Shown here piece after piece: positions 19,601-28,039 of a stretch of DNA of 55,017 nucleotides (the first letter of the stretch is position 1; the number at the start of each line of letters is the position of its first letter). The notes beneath the pieces were generated by a model, which had not been told where the DNA came from, did not search any database, and saw only the letters and a program-made list of their open reading frames with translations. The position numbers and the translations under genes were made by a program. This DNA comes from JAJTFW01 sp964534995 (GTDB lineage: Bacteria; Bacteroidota; Bacteroidia; AKYH767-A; OLB10), in NCBI GenBank assembly GCA_964534995.1, contig CAZHSC010000014.1, positions 1 through 55,017 of the forward strand, given 5' to 3'.

Positions 19601-20550
19601 TTGTGACAGATCCCAATTGCCTCAATGGAATTCAGGGAGCGATACAGACGACTGTAAGCGGTGGATATAGTCCATATAACTTCGTATGGAGTACCGGTGA
19701 TCTGAGTACAGGAATTGACAGCCTTGGTGGCGGAATATATTTGTTAACGGTGACGGATTCATTAGGATGTATGGTAACGGCATCGTATACGCTTCAGGAC
19801 ACTTCATCGATAACCATCAATATCAGTGGTACACCGCAACTGTGTTCCGGCGACAGTGTTGTTCTCAGTGTTAATCAATACGCCGGCATTTCATATCAGT
19901 GGCTGTTAAATGGCACTGTACTTACGGGGGATACCGCCCACCAGTTGACCGTAAATGCTGCGGGTGATTATGAAGTTACCGCAACAACGTTATGTGGCGT
20001 TTTCAGCGATGGACCTGTCACGGTAACGGTACATCCACTGCCCGTTATAGATGCCGGAAGCGATGCGTTTATACATTGTGATTCATTGCTGACACTAAGC
20101 GCTGTAGGCGCAATGAATTATCACTGGAGTCCTGCTTCATTATGCACCACGCCCGATCAGGCTGTTACCGGTATCAGTGCTCTGATTACTACAGCGTTTG
20201 TGGTAAACGGAACGGATGTAAATGGCTGCAGTTCTTCAGATACTGTACTGGTAACGGTAAGTTGCGATACCATATCCATACCCAATGGTTTCTCACCGAA
20301 CGGGGATAATTTCAACGATTACTTTGTTATAGACAATATTGGCAGGTACCCGGAGGCAAATCTTAAAATATTTAACCGCTGGGGTCAGCTGGTATACGAG
20401 AAGGAGCGTTATGATAATTCGTGGAACGGACTTTCTAATTCTGACCTGATCCGGCTGGGTGAAGATTTACCGGATGGTACTTATTTTTACATCCTGGATC
20501 TTGGTAACGGTGATAAACCACTGAACGGTTTCGTTGTCCTGCGCAGGTAG
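13666..20550 (+). CDS. Giant multi-repeat surface adhesin with PKD, SprB-like and CHU_C (T9SS) domains
   Basis: A 2294-residue predicted secreted protein. A signal peptide ends at about residue 58 (LFGTYSPVKAQA); an inner ATG at 13759 would give a more standard signal peptide and may be the true start. Order: PKD domain (about 60-142); a divergent and then 14 clear copies of an 82-residue repeat (about 143-1375) with the pattern AGxDQxxC ... PGTGxWT ... TNGxC ... DTV, two Cys per copy; one further PKD/Ig-like domain; three cadherin-like domains with VxLNDxD motifs (about 1457-1747); four SprB-like repeats (LCYGDSTGSIDV type, about 1748-2045); two Ig-like domains; and a C-terminal gliding-motility/CHU_C-type domain from about 2203 (PNGFSPNGDNFNDYF ... 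IFNRWGQLVYE). Export by T9SS and a surface adhesive role are inferred from these domains. Confidence 0.9.
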   Translation: MFRRIVPKPILHFFRKNRCKKVSHGTKTCLRMLRSIYLIIAKGLFLIILFGTYSPVKAQAPIAGIDVNDSIVCIGNSVSFTDISIPGGSAITAWNWSFGDGGTSTAQNPSYVYTIGGNYTVTLVITDVLGNSDTATKIIYVLVAQAISNTVRICSPQSSVSIAAIDPGINGVNGTWFTASGAVIASPNNDTTVISNLISGTYLIFWVVSDGVCSDADQVTIIVDQPVSVNAGPDQQICTTPGTATMAASNPAPGTGLWTTTSSAIIANTSNRNTTVSGMNTPGTYTFVWTVTNGACVNRDTVAVIVSSPIAANAGADQQICSAPGTAILSANSPVPGTGLWTTTSSATINNPVNAAATVSGLTAAGTYTFIWSITNGACVTRDTMRIVVTVPVNANAGNNLQVCTVTAQATLSGNSPSPGTGLWTALNGGVITSPSSSVTTVTGLSVAGFYSFVWTITNGPCVSRDTMVIIVRDPVIANAGSDQQLCNTFNAVLTGNNPAPGTGLWTSSGTAIIATPSSATTTVSGLVTGSNTFIYTTTYGACVSRDTVIIRVDSLINANAGPDIAICETQTVVTMAANSPSPGSGTWTRLNGGTITSPANPATTISALTPGTHLFVWTVTNGSCISRDTMRIVVSVQIPSNAGLDQQVCQGATITLSGNNPIPASGLWTTGSGAVIASPSNPSTTASGLLSAGIYTFVWTVTNGACVLRDTVRITVDSSVSAIAGPDQNICNLSIATLTGNNPVPGNGTWTSTGSAGIASPSSSTTAVSNLVYGNNVFIWTVTNGSCVNRDTVVIRRDSSIVSNAGPDQNICSNVGNTLLAANAASPGTGQWSTLSSAVIANPSNPASAVSGMNTAGTYAFVWTITNGTCVSRDTVLITVSQTVIANAGTDQQACNVNTIMLAANNPAPGTGSWTTTSSATILQPNNPASQVSGLSVGVHTFIWTINNGACSTSDTVQVIIDSLIAALAGPDQQVCEGSLITMSANAPVSGSGVWTALNGGVISSPSSATTGISGLNTAGSYSFIWTISNNSCISEDTVLITVDEQVIANAGSDQQLCDAVSAVLAANSPLPGTGNWSASPPLVFLNPGSESTSVTGLTTGVYDIIWTVTNGSCSSSDTLQLQIDSTETAIAGADQLICSGDPVVLSANAPLAGAGIWTAGNGGVLADPVDPNTLVNGLLTAGNYNFIWTIVNGVCISSDTLVIIVDSVIPALAGADQQLCETQTSATLASNNAAPGTGTWSSSSAAVITNINDPNSSVSGLVPGNYDFIWTVENGNCTSSDTVSIVVSALPTAANAGTDQQQCANTVITLNANVPLTGTGSWSSLGSAVVDNPASEISTVSALVPGNNTFVWTITNGACNSSDTVSIFINPVPQADAGLDQFVLSGTNVTLGGMPAASGGTGPYTYQWYPGTGLSDSTASNPGIVVTVTSTFILLVNDSLGCTDTDTVTIWVNNPPDAQNDTVTGAEDSVLTVDVLLNDQDPDNNLDPASVVILQGPFNGTVTIGAGGQVVYTPGPNFYGVDSVLYIVCDSGLPVYCDSAWLYITVMPVNDAPLANDDYGTTPEDSCIQIAILSNDSDFENMLNQATLLILSGPSNGTFNLDTLTGILTYCPDSDFTGIDTLIYVICDSGYPQPFLCDTALVIITVTPDNDPPVAVNDSIVICSGDPALVPVLLNDFDPEGDTLSVSILIQPVSGTALITASQEIVYTSTTGISGWDSLQYVICDQQIPAACDTAWLLVYIHPLPQAVSMSTDILCYGDSTGSIDVTVLSPGTSSYAWSNGAVTEDISNLVAGVYTVSIMDTNACVLTITDTVSGPLLPLTAFVTVQHVLCYGDTNGVVDITVSGGTSPYIFSWDNGSTEEDIDSLTAGTYSVFITDSNACSVSVSATVTAPALPLTALLTTTDILCSGDSTGSLSVMVGGGTPGYQYSWSNGSTSAVLTDLLAGIYTVMVSDSNACTLMLSDTISDISTPIILSAVVTDPNCLNGIQGAIQTTVSGGYSPYNFVWSTGDLSTGIDSLGGGIYLLTVTDSLGCMVTASYTLQDTSSITINISGTPQLCSGDSVVLSVNQYAGISYQWLLNGTVLTGDTAHQLTVNAAGDYEVTATTLCGVFSDGPVTVTVHPLPVIDAGSDAFIHCDSLLTLSAVGAMNYHWSPASLCTTPDQAVTGISALITTAFVVNGTDVNGCSSSDTVLVTVSCDTISIPNGFSPNGDNFNDYFVIDNIGRYPEANLKIFNRWGQLVYEKERYDNSWNGLSNSDLIRLGEDLPDGTYFYILDLGNGDKPLNGFVVLRR
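14343..17790 (+). repeat. 14 tandem coding repeats of about 246 bp in the giant adhesin
   Basis: Fourteen consecutive copies of an approximately 82-codon unit, each starting around NAGxDQ and ending around RDTVxIxVDS. Copies are diverged at the DNA level but keep the spacing of two Cys, a GxW in the first third and a FxWTxxNGxC motif near the end. A more divergent copy precedes them at about 14093-14342. Confidence 0.88.
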
Positions 20551-20681
20551 AAAGCAGCATTTCAGGTAATCCATCTCATACTCTTAACAGGAAGGTGAGA
20601 AGAGAAGTGTTTTCTCCGCTCTGTTTTTCCTGATGAGCTATGGAAAACGCCATGATGATTTTCAATACGGCCTCAATTTAA

Positions 20682-20689
20682 TACTTTTG
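20682..20689 (+). promoter_or_regulatory. Candidate minus-7 box (TACTTTTG) for pheT
   Basis: TACTTTTG matches the Bacteroidota TAnnTTTG element and ends 20 nt before the pheT ATG. No clear TTTG is present at the expected minus-33 distance, so support is moderate. Confidence 0.5.
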
Positions 20690-20709
20690 CCAAATACACG
20701 GAATTCAAT

Positions 20710-23148
20710 ATGAAGATTTCTTATAATTGGCTGAAGCAGTTTGTGGATATGCCGTATTCCCCGGAAGAATTATCGGGTGTGCTGACATCGTGTGGCCTTG
20801 AAGTAGAACACCTTGCAAAATGGCAAAGTGTGGCCGGAGGTTTACAGGGCCTGGTAATCGGAAAGGTGGTAACCTGTAATCCTCATTCCAATGCCGACCG
20901 CTTGCGCATTACTACCGTTGATACGGGTGATGGTCAGATACGTCAGATTGTATGCGGTGCGCCCAATGTTGCTGCCGGACAAACGGTGATTGTCGCTTTG
21001 CCTGGGACAAAGTTGTATCCTTCATCGGGTGAAGCTTTCGAAATAAAAAAATCAAAGATCCGCGGAGAGACTTCGGAGGGGATGATTTGCGCTGAAGACG
21101 AAATTGGACTGGGGAGCTCGCACGATGGAATCATGATTTTGCCGGACAGTATTCCTGCCGGAACACCGGCTTCCGACTATTTCAGGGTGGAGAACGATTG
21201 GATTTTTGAAATCGGTTTAACTCCCAACCGGGCGGATGCTGCTTCTCACCTTGGTGTGGCCCGGGATATCCTCGCCATACTTTCTATGGAGCGGAGCACG
21301 GCTTTGAGCATGCCTGACTTGTCGGCATTTTCAGAAGGTACTGAAACGAACAGGATCAGGGCAGAAGTGCTGAATAAAGAAGCCTGTATCCGTTACTCCG
21401 GGCTTGAAATCAGGGGAGTGCATGTGGGCGCTTCGCCGGAATGGATGCAAAACAGATTGAAAAGCATCGGACTCCGTCCGGTGAATGCGATCGTTGATGT
21501 TACCAATTATGTGATGCATGAATTAGGACAACCCCTTCATGCTTTTGATGCCGATAAAATAGGAGGGAATATTGTTAAGGTGGGGCAATTGCCTGCAGGC
21601 ACAAGGTTCAGAACACTGGATGATACGGAACGTACGCTGCAGGGTACCGAACTGATGATTTGTGACGAAAACGGCGGCTTGTGTATGGCAGGGGTCTTTG
21701 GGGGGATCCGCTCAGGTGTTACCGGTGAAACTACTGCTGTGTTTATTGAAAGCGCCTGTTTTCACCCGGTTCATGTCAGGAAATCGGCCAAATTACATGC
21801 ATTGCATACCGACTCCTCTTTTCGTTTTGAGCGCGGAACCGATCCGGAAATGACGGTGGTGGCCTTGAAACGCGCAGCCTTGCTCATACAAGAACTGGCA
21901 GGGGGTAATATTTACGGGAAGATCACAGATATTTATCCGGTAGCAGTACAGCCATACAGCATTTCTCTGTCACTGGATTACCTGGATACACTCGTAGGCA
22001 ATAAAATCAACCCCGCATTGGTAAAGAAGATCCTCGTAAACCTGGGCATTTCGGTCACCGCGGAGCAGAATGGGATAATGTCGCTATCGGTTCCTTCCTT
22101 CAAGGTGGATGTTACCAGGCCCGCCGATATTGTGGAGGAGGTGTTAAGGATTTATGGGTATAACCGTGTTGAATTACCGAAAAAGATTTCCATTACTCCC
22201 GCGGGTCCTGCAAAGCCCGACCCGGAGGAAACACTTGAACGGGCAGGCTCTTTTCTCGTTGCCAATGGTTTCTGTGAAATTGTAACCAACAGCCTTACGC
22301 GCGTATCACACCTTGAGGTGTTGCCTGTGCAGGGTCCGGCTGAAGAAGTGAGGGTGCTCAATCCGCTTTCAAACGATCTTGCCCTGATGCGGCATCATAT
22401 GTTGCTGACAGGACTGGAGTCGATAGCGTATAATATTAACCGGCGAAGGAAAGATCTTCGGTTTTTTGAACACGGGAAGACCTACTGTAAACTGGACGAT
22501 AAGTATATTGAAAGAAAGCATTTGTGTTTTTGGTTAAGTGGTTCTCCTTTTGCTGAACACTGGAAATCGAAACAGGGGGATTATGATATTTATTTTGTGA
22601 AAGCTTTGCTCGAACAGCTTTTTGTGAATGCCGGTGTGGAAGTGAGGAAAACATTTTCTCTGAGGGAAGGAGAGGTTGAAGGTTTAGATAACGCGTTGAG
22701 TTTTAATTTTGGTAAAGAAACCGTTGCCGTTGCGGGAAAGGTGAAGAAGACTATCCTGAAAGCCATGGATATTGCACAGCCTGTTTGGTATGCTGATATT
22801 TCATTTGATGTATGGCTGCGTATGCTGAATACCAGGGATAAGGAAGTATCCGGTCCTCCTAAGTTTCCGGAAGTGCGCCGCGACTTGTCAATGCTGTTGT
22901 CGCGCGAGGTGCGGTATGCGGAGCTTGAAAATATGGCCTATAGTGCTGAACCGGAACTTTTAAAGGATGTAAATCTTTTTGATGTGTACGAAGGAGATAA
23001 AATTGAAGCCGGTAAAAAGTCCTATGCCTTGAGTTTTACTCTTCGCGATGAGGAGTCCACGCTTCAGGAAAAGCAAATTGAATCGGTGATGAATAAACTG
23101 ATGAAATTGTTTGAGACGAAGCTGGGCGCTGTGATCAGAAAAAGCTAA
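20710..23148 (+). CDS. pheT: Phenylalanine--tRNA ligase beta subunit
   Basis: Beta chain of the alpha2-beta2 enzyme that charges tRNA-Phe; the alpha chain (pheS) is not in this window. The 812-residue product has the standard domain order: N-terminal tRNA-binding OB fold (about 40-150, GLVIGKVVTCNPHSNADRL), B3/4 editing domain (about 210-400), B5 domain (about 405-480, KVDVTRPADIVEEVLRIYGY), the catalytic-like core, and the C-terminal FDX-ACB anticodon-binding domain (from about 718, FPEVRRDLSMLLSREV). It is transcribed from its own promoter region and is convergent with the next gene, the two stops being 24 bp apart. Confidence 0.97.
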   Translation: MKISYNWLKQFVDMPYSPEELSGVLTSCGLEVEHLAKWQSVAGGLQGLVIGKVVTCNPHSNADRLRITTVDTGDGQIRQIVCGAPNVAAGQTVIVALPGTKLYPSSGEAFEIKKSKIRGETSEGMICAEDEIGLGSSHDGIMILPDSIPAGTPASDYFRVENDWIFEIGLTPNRADAASHLGVARDILAILSMERSTALSMPDLSAFSEGTETNRIRAEVLNKEACIRYSGLEIRGVHVGASPEWMQNRLKSIGLRPVNAIVDVTNYVMHELGQPLHAFDADKIGGNIVKVGQLPAGTRFRTLDDTERTLQGTELMICDENGGLCMAGVFGGIRSGVTGETTAVFIESACFHPVHVRKSAKLHALHTDSSFRFERGTDPEMTVVALKRAALLIQELAGGNIYGKITDIYPVAVQPYSISLSLDYLDTLVGNKINPALVKKILVNLGISVTAEQNGIMSLSVPSFKVDVTRPADIVEEVLRIYGYNRVELPKKISITPAGPAKPDPEETLERAGSFLVANGFCEIVTNSLTRVSHLEVLPVQGPAEEVRVLNPLSNDLALMRHHMLLTGLESIAYNINRRRKDLRFFEHGKTYCKLDDKYIERKHLCFWLSGSPFAEHWKSKQGDYDIYFVKALLEQLFVNAGVEVRKTFSLREGEVEGLDNALSFNFGKETVAVAGKVKKTILKAMDIAQPVWYADISFDVWLRMLNTRDKEVSGPPKFPEVRRDLSMLLSREVRYAELENMAYSAEPELLKDVNLFDVYEGDKIEAGKKSYALSFTLRDEESTLQEKQIESVMNKLMKLFETKLGAVIRKS

Positions 23149-23172
23149 AGCCAGAAAAATTTATTAAACACA

Positions 23173-25515
23173 TTAACGGATCAGGAGTTTTACGGTCTGT
23201 TTAATATCTCCGGAGCTGAAGCTTGCCAGGTAACAACCTGGTTTGAGTGGGATGTCTGTATTAAATACCTCAAGTAAAAATCCGCTGGTGCCCGGATCCC
23301 ATTCACGGCTGGAAATGATTCTTCCCCGCAGGTCAGAAATGGTCAGGTTGAGAATGCCGGTCAGGCCTTCGGCTTTAATCACCTGTATATTTCCATCGCC
23401 GGGGTTGGGATATATTTCGGCACTGAATTTATTATTACGTCTTTTTAAGAGGGCGATGCTGTTGGATTTTGTTTCAGTACCATCATAATCTACCTGAATG
23501 AGCCTGTAATATACTAACAGGTTGTCATCATCAGTATCCTTAAAAGAATAATGATTAACCGTGTTGGTTGTTCCCGCGCCTTTTACATTTCCTCTTTTTT
23601 CGAAATGAATTCCATCTAGACTTCTTTCTACTTCAAAGCGGTCGTTGTTTTTTTCATTCAGGGTGATCCAGCTAAGGCTGACTTTTTCATCTTCGCGGCT
23701 ACCTGAAAAATTGACAAGACTTACAGGGAGGGGCGAGGTGACACTGATGAAATACCAGGCGGTATCGCACAGAGGGTAATTGTCGCAGCTTACATACCGC
23801 AAGCTGTCGGTGCCTGTAAATCCACTGCTGATAGTATAACGGATACTGTCGCCGTTGATGACTGTAGCGACGCCGGAATAGGGTCCGGCAATGATGCTGT
23901 TGGTATGAAAGGGTCCTCCGTCTTCATCCGAATCATTGGATCTTACAAAGTAGTCCTGGTAAAACGGAGCAGTAAAGTGTAGCGTGTCATTGAGCGCTAC
24001 CGGCCTGCTTACCCCGTAAATGGTCAATGAATCCAAGTTGTCTGACAGATCATATTCAAGAGAGCTGCAACCAATGGAAGCTGTGTACCTGATATTACCC
24101 AGGCTCTTGACGGTGGCTGTAATTTCCAGTGTGTCGCTTTCATTTTTTTTCAAAGAGTCGAGCAGCCAGGTTCCCGTAGCAGGATTGAAGTTCCCTCTGT
24201 TCAAAGTATGCGAGGTGTAGTGCAAACCCGCCGGCAATGGGGCATTTACGTAAATGGACTTCGCCCTTCCCGGGCCCTGGTTTTTTGCGATGATGTAGAG
24301 TTTGTAGTTCTCATTTTTCACTGCCAGGCCGGCCTGACACTTCAGTGAAACCACAACATCGGTTTTGAAATCGATGTCCTCAATGGAATCGCTGACAGGG
24401 ATGAAGATGGCATTCATAAAGATCCGGCGACCATTGATTTTGTTGGGGTCGTTGATGGTGCCTGTAGGAGCAGTCCAGAAAAACTGATCGTGACCTGCTA
24501 CATAGAAGAGATTTCCTCCTGCCAGTGAGTTGCTTCTCATTTTCATTCCAGCCATTGTATAGAGTCTGTTCCCGCCGGAGCCCCGCATGATTTCGTAAGT
24601 ATTGGGGCGGAATACACTGCCGGGTTTTTCTTTCCACATTTTACAATCGCCATGCGGTGTGGCAATAGTACCGATAAATTGCGCAACCGGTAAATCATGG
24701 TTCAGGTAAGTGGGGCCAGCCCATCCGGTAAAGAGTGAATCCACTCCACCGGTCGTCATGGTGAAAGTGGCATTTTCAAATGATTTTAATGCCACGCAGT
24801 TCATCATGATATTGGCGCCGCGCTCGATGCCATATCGTAAAATCGGGTTTATACGCGAGGTGTCATTGGAATCCCAGTGCGATTCAGATAACAAGGTCCA
24901 GTTGCCTGCGGGGTTAAAGGCGGTTCCGGCGGGTAATTGCAGGTGATAGGTGTTTGGAGGAAATCCGGCTTCTTTTAGCATACTGACGGCAGTCGTATCG
25001 TAGCCGGAGGAATTTAACAGCAGGATCCGTGGTTTGTGGGTAAGGGTATAACGTATATCAATAGCCGAATTCGCATCTAAGCGGTATACATATACATGGT
25101 TACCAAACGATGTAATGACCGGCCAGGCGGCACTTATCCAGGAGCTGTCGATGATGAATGCGCTGCTTCTGAATGAAATGTTACCCATAGCCATTGTATC
25201 GGGATATATCCTCGTAACACTGGCAGTAAAATCAACGGACCCCGAAATGCTTCTTGTTTTTCCCGCCTTAATGGCCCATTTGACGGGTATCTCATGCTGG
25301 AGTAGTGCATTGACCATTCCATAGGCTTTCATATTAAAATAGCCCGGATGTTTCTGGTACAGCGTATCCATGGCAATGATCCAGGAACCGTTTTTAATCA
25401 GTTGAACAGAAGAGGTCGGCCCCGGTAAATCATTTTGTGCGAAGAGCAGGGTGCTGAGGCAAGCACAGGCAAAGGAAAGGATAAAAGTTTTGATTTTTAA
25501 AGTGCACATGGTCAT
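23173..25515 (-). CDS. Secreted multi-domain protein with T9SS type A C-terminal sorting domain
   Basis: A 780-residue predicted cell-surface or secreted protein. The signal peptide is MCTLKIKTFILSFACACLSTLLFAQ (residue 3 may be the start). Residues 30-400 form a conserved-looking region (GMVNALLQHEIPVKWAIKAG, RYGIERGANIMMNC, HGDCKMW) that I do not recognise. A DUF11-type beta domain follows at about 410-520 (NQGPGRAKSIYVNAPLPAGL), then a cadherin-like linker domain (ALNDTLHF ... SNDSDEDG) and a fibronectin-like domain that begins LPVSLVNFSGS. The last 80 residues are a T9SS type A sorting domain (IYPNPGDGNIQV ... LKPGCYLASFSSG). It stands alone and is convergent with pheT. No enzymatic function is assigned. 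Confidence 0.85.
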   Translation of the reverse strand: MTMCTLKIKTFILSFACACLSTLLFAQNDLPGPTSSVQLIKNGSWIIAMDTLYQKHPGYFNMKAYGMVNALLQHEIPVKWAIKAGKTRSISGSVDFTASVTRIYPDTMAMGNISFRSSAFIIDSSWISAAWPVITSFGNHVYVYRLDANSAIDIRYTLTHKPRILLLNSSGYDTTAVSMLKEAGFPPNTYHLQLPAGTAFNPAGNWTLLSESHWDSNDTSRINPILRYGIERGANIMMNCVALKSFENATFTMTTGGVDSLFTGWAGPTYLNHDLPVAQFIGTIATPHGDCKMWKEKPGSVFRPNTYEIMRGSGGNRLYTMAGMKMRSNSLAGGNLFYVAGHDQFFWTAPTGTINDPNKINGRRIFMNAIFIPVSDSIEDIDFKTDVVVSLKCQAGLAVKNENYKLYIIAKNQGPGRAKSIYVNAPLPAGLHYTSHTLNRGNFNPATGTWLLDSLKKNESDTLEITATVKSLGNIRYTASIGCSSLEYDLSDNLDSLTIYGVSRPVALNDTLHFTAPFYQDYFVRSNDSDEDGGPFHTNSIIAGPYSGVATVINGDSIRYTISSGFTGTDSLRYVSCDNYPLCDTAWYFISVTSPLPVSLVNFSGSREDEKVSLSWITLNEKNNDRFEVERSLDGIHFEKRGNVKGAGTTNTVNHYSFKDTDDDNLLVYYRLIQVDYDGTETKSNSIALLKRRNNKFSAEIYPNPGDGNIQVIKAEGLTGILNLTISDLRGRIISSREWDPGTSGFLLEVFNTDIPLKPGCYLASFSSGDIKQTVKLLIR

Positions 25516-25675
25516 CTTTATTTAACCGCAGTATTTTACGTCATTATTGCCCGAAAGTTACCGGCCTATGCATGCGCGGTGTGCATTATAATGACCATGA
25601 AATCATCTCCTTTGCGGGTATTGCCTCCGGCACATGCTTCTGACTGTAGATTCCGGACAGGGTACATCTTTTAAC

Positions 25676-25683
25676 TACTTTCG
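25676..25683 (+). promoter_or_regulatory. Candidate minus-7 box (TACTTTCG) 4 nt upstream of the helicase start
   Basis: TACTTTCG differs from TAnnTTTG at one base and ends 4 nt before the GTG at 25688, a spacing that would give a leaderless or nearly leaderless mRNA. No clear minus-33 TTTG is seen. Confidence 0.4.
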
Positions 25684-25687
25684 CAGC

Positions 25688-27010
25688 GTGAATTCATTCA
25701 GTCACTTTAAATTGAACCGGCAATTGCTGGATGCGGTGGAAGAACTGGGCTATCTGGAGCCTACTCCCATACAGTTAAAGGCTATTCCGGCTATTTTGGG
25801 GGGACAGGATGTATTGGGTATTGCCCAGACAGGCACTGGGAAAACAGCGGCTTATCTTCTCCCTTTACTTCGCACGCTGAATTATGCCCAGGGGCAAGAT
25901 GCAAGGGCGCTGATTATTGTCCCTACCCGTGAATTGAGCATCCAGGTAGGTAAGTCCATCACTGAACTTGGAAAGTATACGGACCTCCGGCATGCAGTAG
26001 TGTTTGGCGGACATGGTACCAAAGAGCAGATAAAGGCCATCAAAGAAGGAATCGATATCCTGGTAGCTTCCCCGGGCAGGTATCTTGATCTGTATCTTGA
26101 AGGATATATCAACGCCAGGAAAATAAAACACCTCGTTTTCGATGAGGCGGAGCGGCTGATGGATAAAAGTTTCATTGGACAATTTCACCGCATCCTTGAA
26201 ACCATGCCCCAAAAACGTCAGAACCTCCTTTTTTCGGCAACCATGTCAGAACTGGTGAAAAGAATAGCGGGTGACTTGCTTGATTTTCCTGTCGAGATCA
26301 GCATCAAACCCGAAGTCAAGACCGCAGAAACAGTGAGTCAGGCCTGCTATCAGGTTCCCAACCTGAAAGCAAAACTGAACCTGTTGGTGGAACTCTTCAG
26401 CGACAATGAAATTTTTACCAAGGTAATTGTGTTTTGCAAAACCAAAACGATAGCCACCAACACCGGTAAATTTCTACAAAGGATATTTGGTGATAATAAT
26501 GTGCTTGTTATACATGGCAACAAGACACAGCAAGCTCGTATTAATGCCATGCTGCGGTTCAGGAATGAAAATGTTCGCATCATGGTGACTACTGATCTTG
26601 CAGCCCGTGGACTTGATGTACCGGATGTCAGTCATGTGATCAATTTTGATATTCCGGTTGTTTATGAAGATTATATTCACAGGATAGGGCGCACCGGCAG
26701 GGCTTTCCGTACAGGGCAGAGTTTAACATTTGTTTCAATGGCAGATGCGTATCATTTGCATCAGATAGAAAAACTTATTGGCAAAAAAATTCCGCAGCTG
26801 GATATTCCTGCAAGAGTAGACATCCCTGAAACGCCGTTTGAAGAACAACAGGAAATGCTCAGAGAAATTGACAGGCAGAAGCGGAAAGATTCACCGGCGT
26901 TTAAAGGAGCTTTTCATGAAAAGAAAACGGCCGCAGGAAAGTCAGTGAAGACGGGTAAAAAGGGAAGGGCGAAAAGGGACAACAGGAAAAACGGAGGAAT
27001 GAAAAAGTGA
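25688..27010 (+). CDS. DEAD-box-family ATP-dependent RNA helicase (DEAE variant)
   Basis: RNA helicase of superfamily 2 with all core motifs: Q motif (EPTPIQ), motif I AQTGTGKT, Ia PTRELSIQ, motif II DEAE instead of DEAD (codons from 26141), III SAT, TDLAARGLD, and VI HRIGRTGRA. The C-terminal 60 residues are a lysine-rich tail (KRKDSPAFKG ... GGMKK) suited to RNA binding. The frame is open from an ATG at 25634, but that start lies upstream of the candidate minus-7 box, and the protein that follows GTG 25688 (NSFSHFKLNRQLLDAVEELGY) begins like other family members; I therefore prefer 25688 (440 residues). The stop overlaps the next gene's GTG by 4 bp. Confidence 0.92.
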   Translation: MNSFSHFKLNRQLLDAVEELGYLEPTPIQLKAIPAILGGQDVLGIAQTGTGKTAAYLLPLLRTLNYAQGQDARALIIVPTRELSIQVGKSITELGKYTDLRHAVVFGGHGTKEQIKAIKEGIDILVASPGRYLDLYLEGYINARKIKHLVFDEAERLMDKSFIGQFHRILETMPQKRQNLLFSATMSELVKRIAGDLLDFPVEISIKPEVKTAETVSQACYQVPNLKAKLNLLVELFSDNEIFTKVIVFCKTKTIATNTGKFLQRIFGDNNVLVIHGNKTQQARINAMLRFRNENVRIMVTTDLAARGLDVPDVSHVINFDIPVVYEDYIHRIGRTGRAFRTGQSLTFVSMADAYHLHQIEKLIGKKIPQLDIPARVDIPETPFEEQQEMLREIDRQKRKDSPAFKGAFHEKKTAAGKSVKTGKKGRAKRDNRKNGGMKK

Positions 27011-27906
27011 ATCGTTTTCTGCAACTGAAATGGATCATTTTGCTGGCGCTGGCGCTGATCTGGGGCAGTTCGTTTATTCTGATGAAAAAGGGCCTTACCG
27101 CATTTCGGCCCGATCAGGTAGCTTCCATACGCATGCTGATAGCCTGTCTGGCATCCCTTCCATTTTTATTGGGCAGGCTTAAAAAGTTGAAATGGGAACA
27201 TGCCCGTTATATGGGTGTAGTAGGTGCCGTTGGCAGCGGCATTCCCGCTTTCTTATTTGCAACCGCGCAAACCAAAATTTCTTCCTACCTGGCAGGAATG
27301 CTCAACGCGCTTACACCTGTATTTACGCTGATCCTGGGCTCTGTTTTCTTTCATGCGAAGTTTACAAGCCGCCAAATGACAGGTGTATTGATTGGTTTTT
27401 TGGGTGCAGCCGGATTGGTGCTTATTCGTTCGGAAGGTGGAATAGGGACGCAGGCCGGCTTCGCGCTCCTCATTGTATTGGCCACGCTTTGTTATGGAAT
27501 CAGTGTAAATACCATCAAGACCTTCCTCAGCGGACAAGATACCTTGCTGATTTCCTCTGTGTCGCTGTTGGTTGTTGGTATTCCTTATGGAATTTATCTT
27601 TTTACCACCGATTTTTTATATCGCTTGTTTTCACTGCCTGAAGCCCGGATGGCCTTTGCCAGTTTGGCGTTATTATCAGTGTTTGGTACCGCTATTTCAA
27701 ATATTCTTTATTTTCAGTTAGTTAAAACGGCGGGGCCTTTGTTCGCCTCCGCAGTTACTTATGTTATGCCTGTGGTTGCCCTGGCCTGGGGTATGCTGGA
27801 TGGAGAGATGCTGCATCCTCTCCATGTGTTGGCCCTGAGTGCTATCTTGTCCGGAGTAGCATTAATTAGCTGGAAAGGTAAATTATACGGTAAATCAAGC
27901 AATTAA
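27007..27906 (+). CDS. EamA/DMT-superfamily membrane transporter
   Basis: A 299-residue hydrophobic protein with about ten transmembrane helices in two EamA repeats (about 8-140 and 153-290). It begins with LIWGSSFILMKKGL, and the second repeat has ISNILYFQLVKTAGPLFASAVTYVMPVVALAWG, both typical of drug/metabolite transporter family members. The substrate cannot be read from the sequence. It starts with GTG, overlapping the helicase stop (GTGA), so the two are translationally coupled even though no functional link is evident. Confidence 0.92.
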   Translation: MNRFLQLKWIILLALALIWGSSFILMKKGLTAFRPDQVASIRMLIACLASLPFLLGRLKKLKWEHARYMGVVGAVGSGIPAFLFATAQTKISSYLAGMLNALTPVFTLILGSVFFHAKFTSRQMTGVLIGFLGAAGLVLIRSEGGIGTQAGFALLIVLATLCYGISVNTIKTFLSGQDTLLISSVSLLVVGIPYGIYLFTTDFLYRLFSLPEARMAFASLALLSVFGTAISNILYFQLVKTAGPLFASAVTYVMPVVALAWGMLDGEMLHPLHVLALSAILSGVALISWKGKLYGKSSN

Positions 27907-28006
27907 CTCTTTAAGTAATTAATGAACCGCTTCTTGAATTTGCTCTGGTTTTGTATAAACAATTGATTTGTAGATAGGTAAGATAAAGATAGTTTTCTTC
28001 ACAGTC

Positions 28007-28039
28007 TTTTGTTAATTCCGTTTTGTTATACTATCTTTG
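28007..28039 (+). promoter_or_regulatory. Bacteroidota-type promoter of rplU-rpmA
   Basis: TTTTG at 28007-28011, a 20-nt spacer, and TATCTTTG (TAnnTTTG) at 28032-28039: an exact match to the Bacteroidota minus-33/minus-7 consensus. It lies 32 bp upstream of the rplU ATG. Confidence 0.85.
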
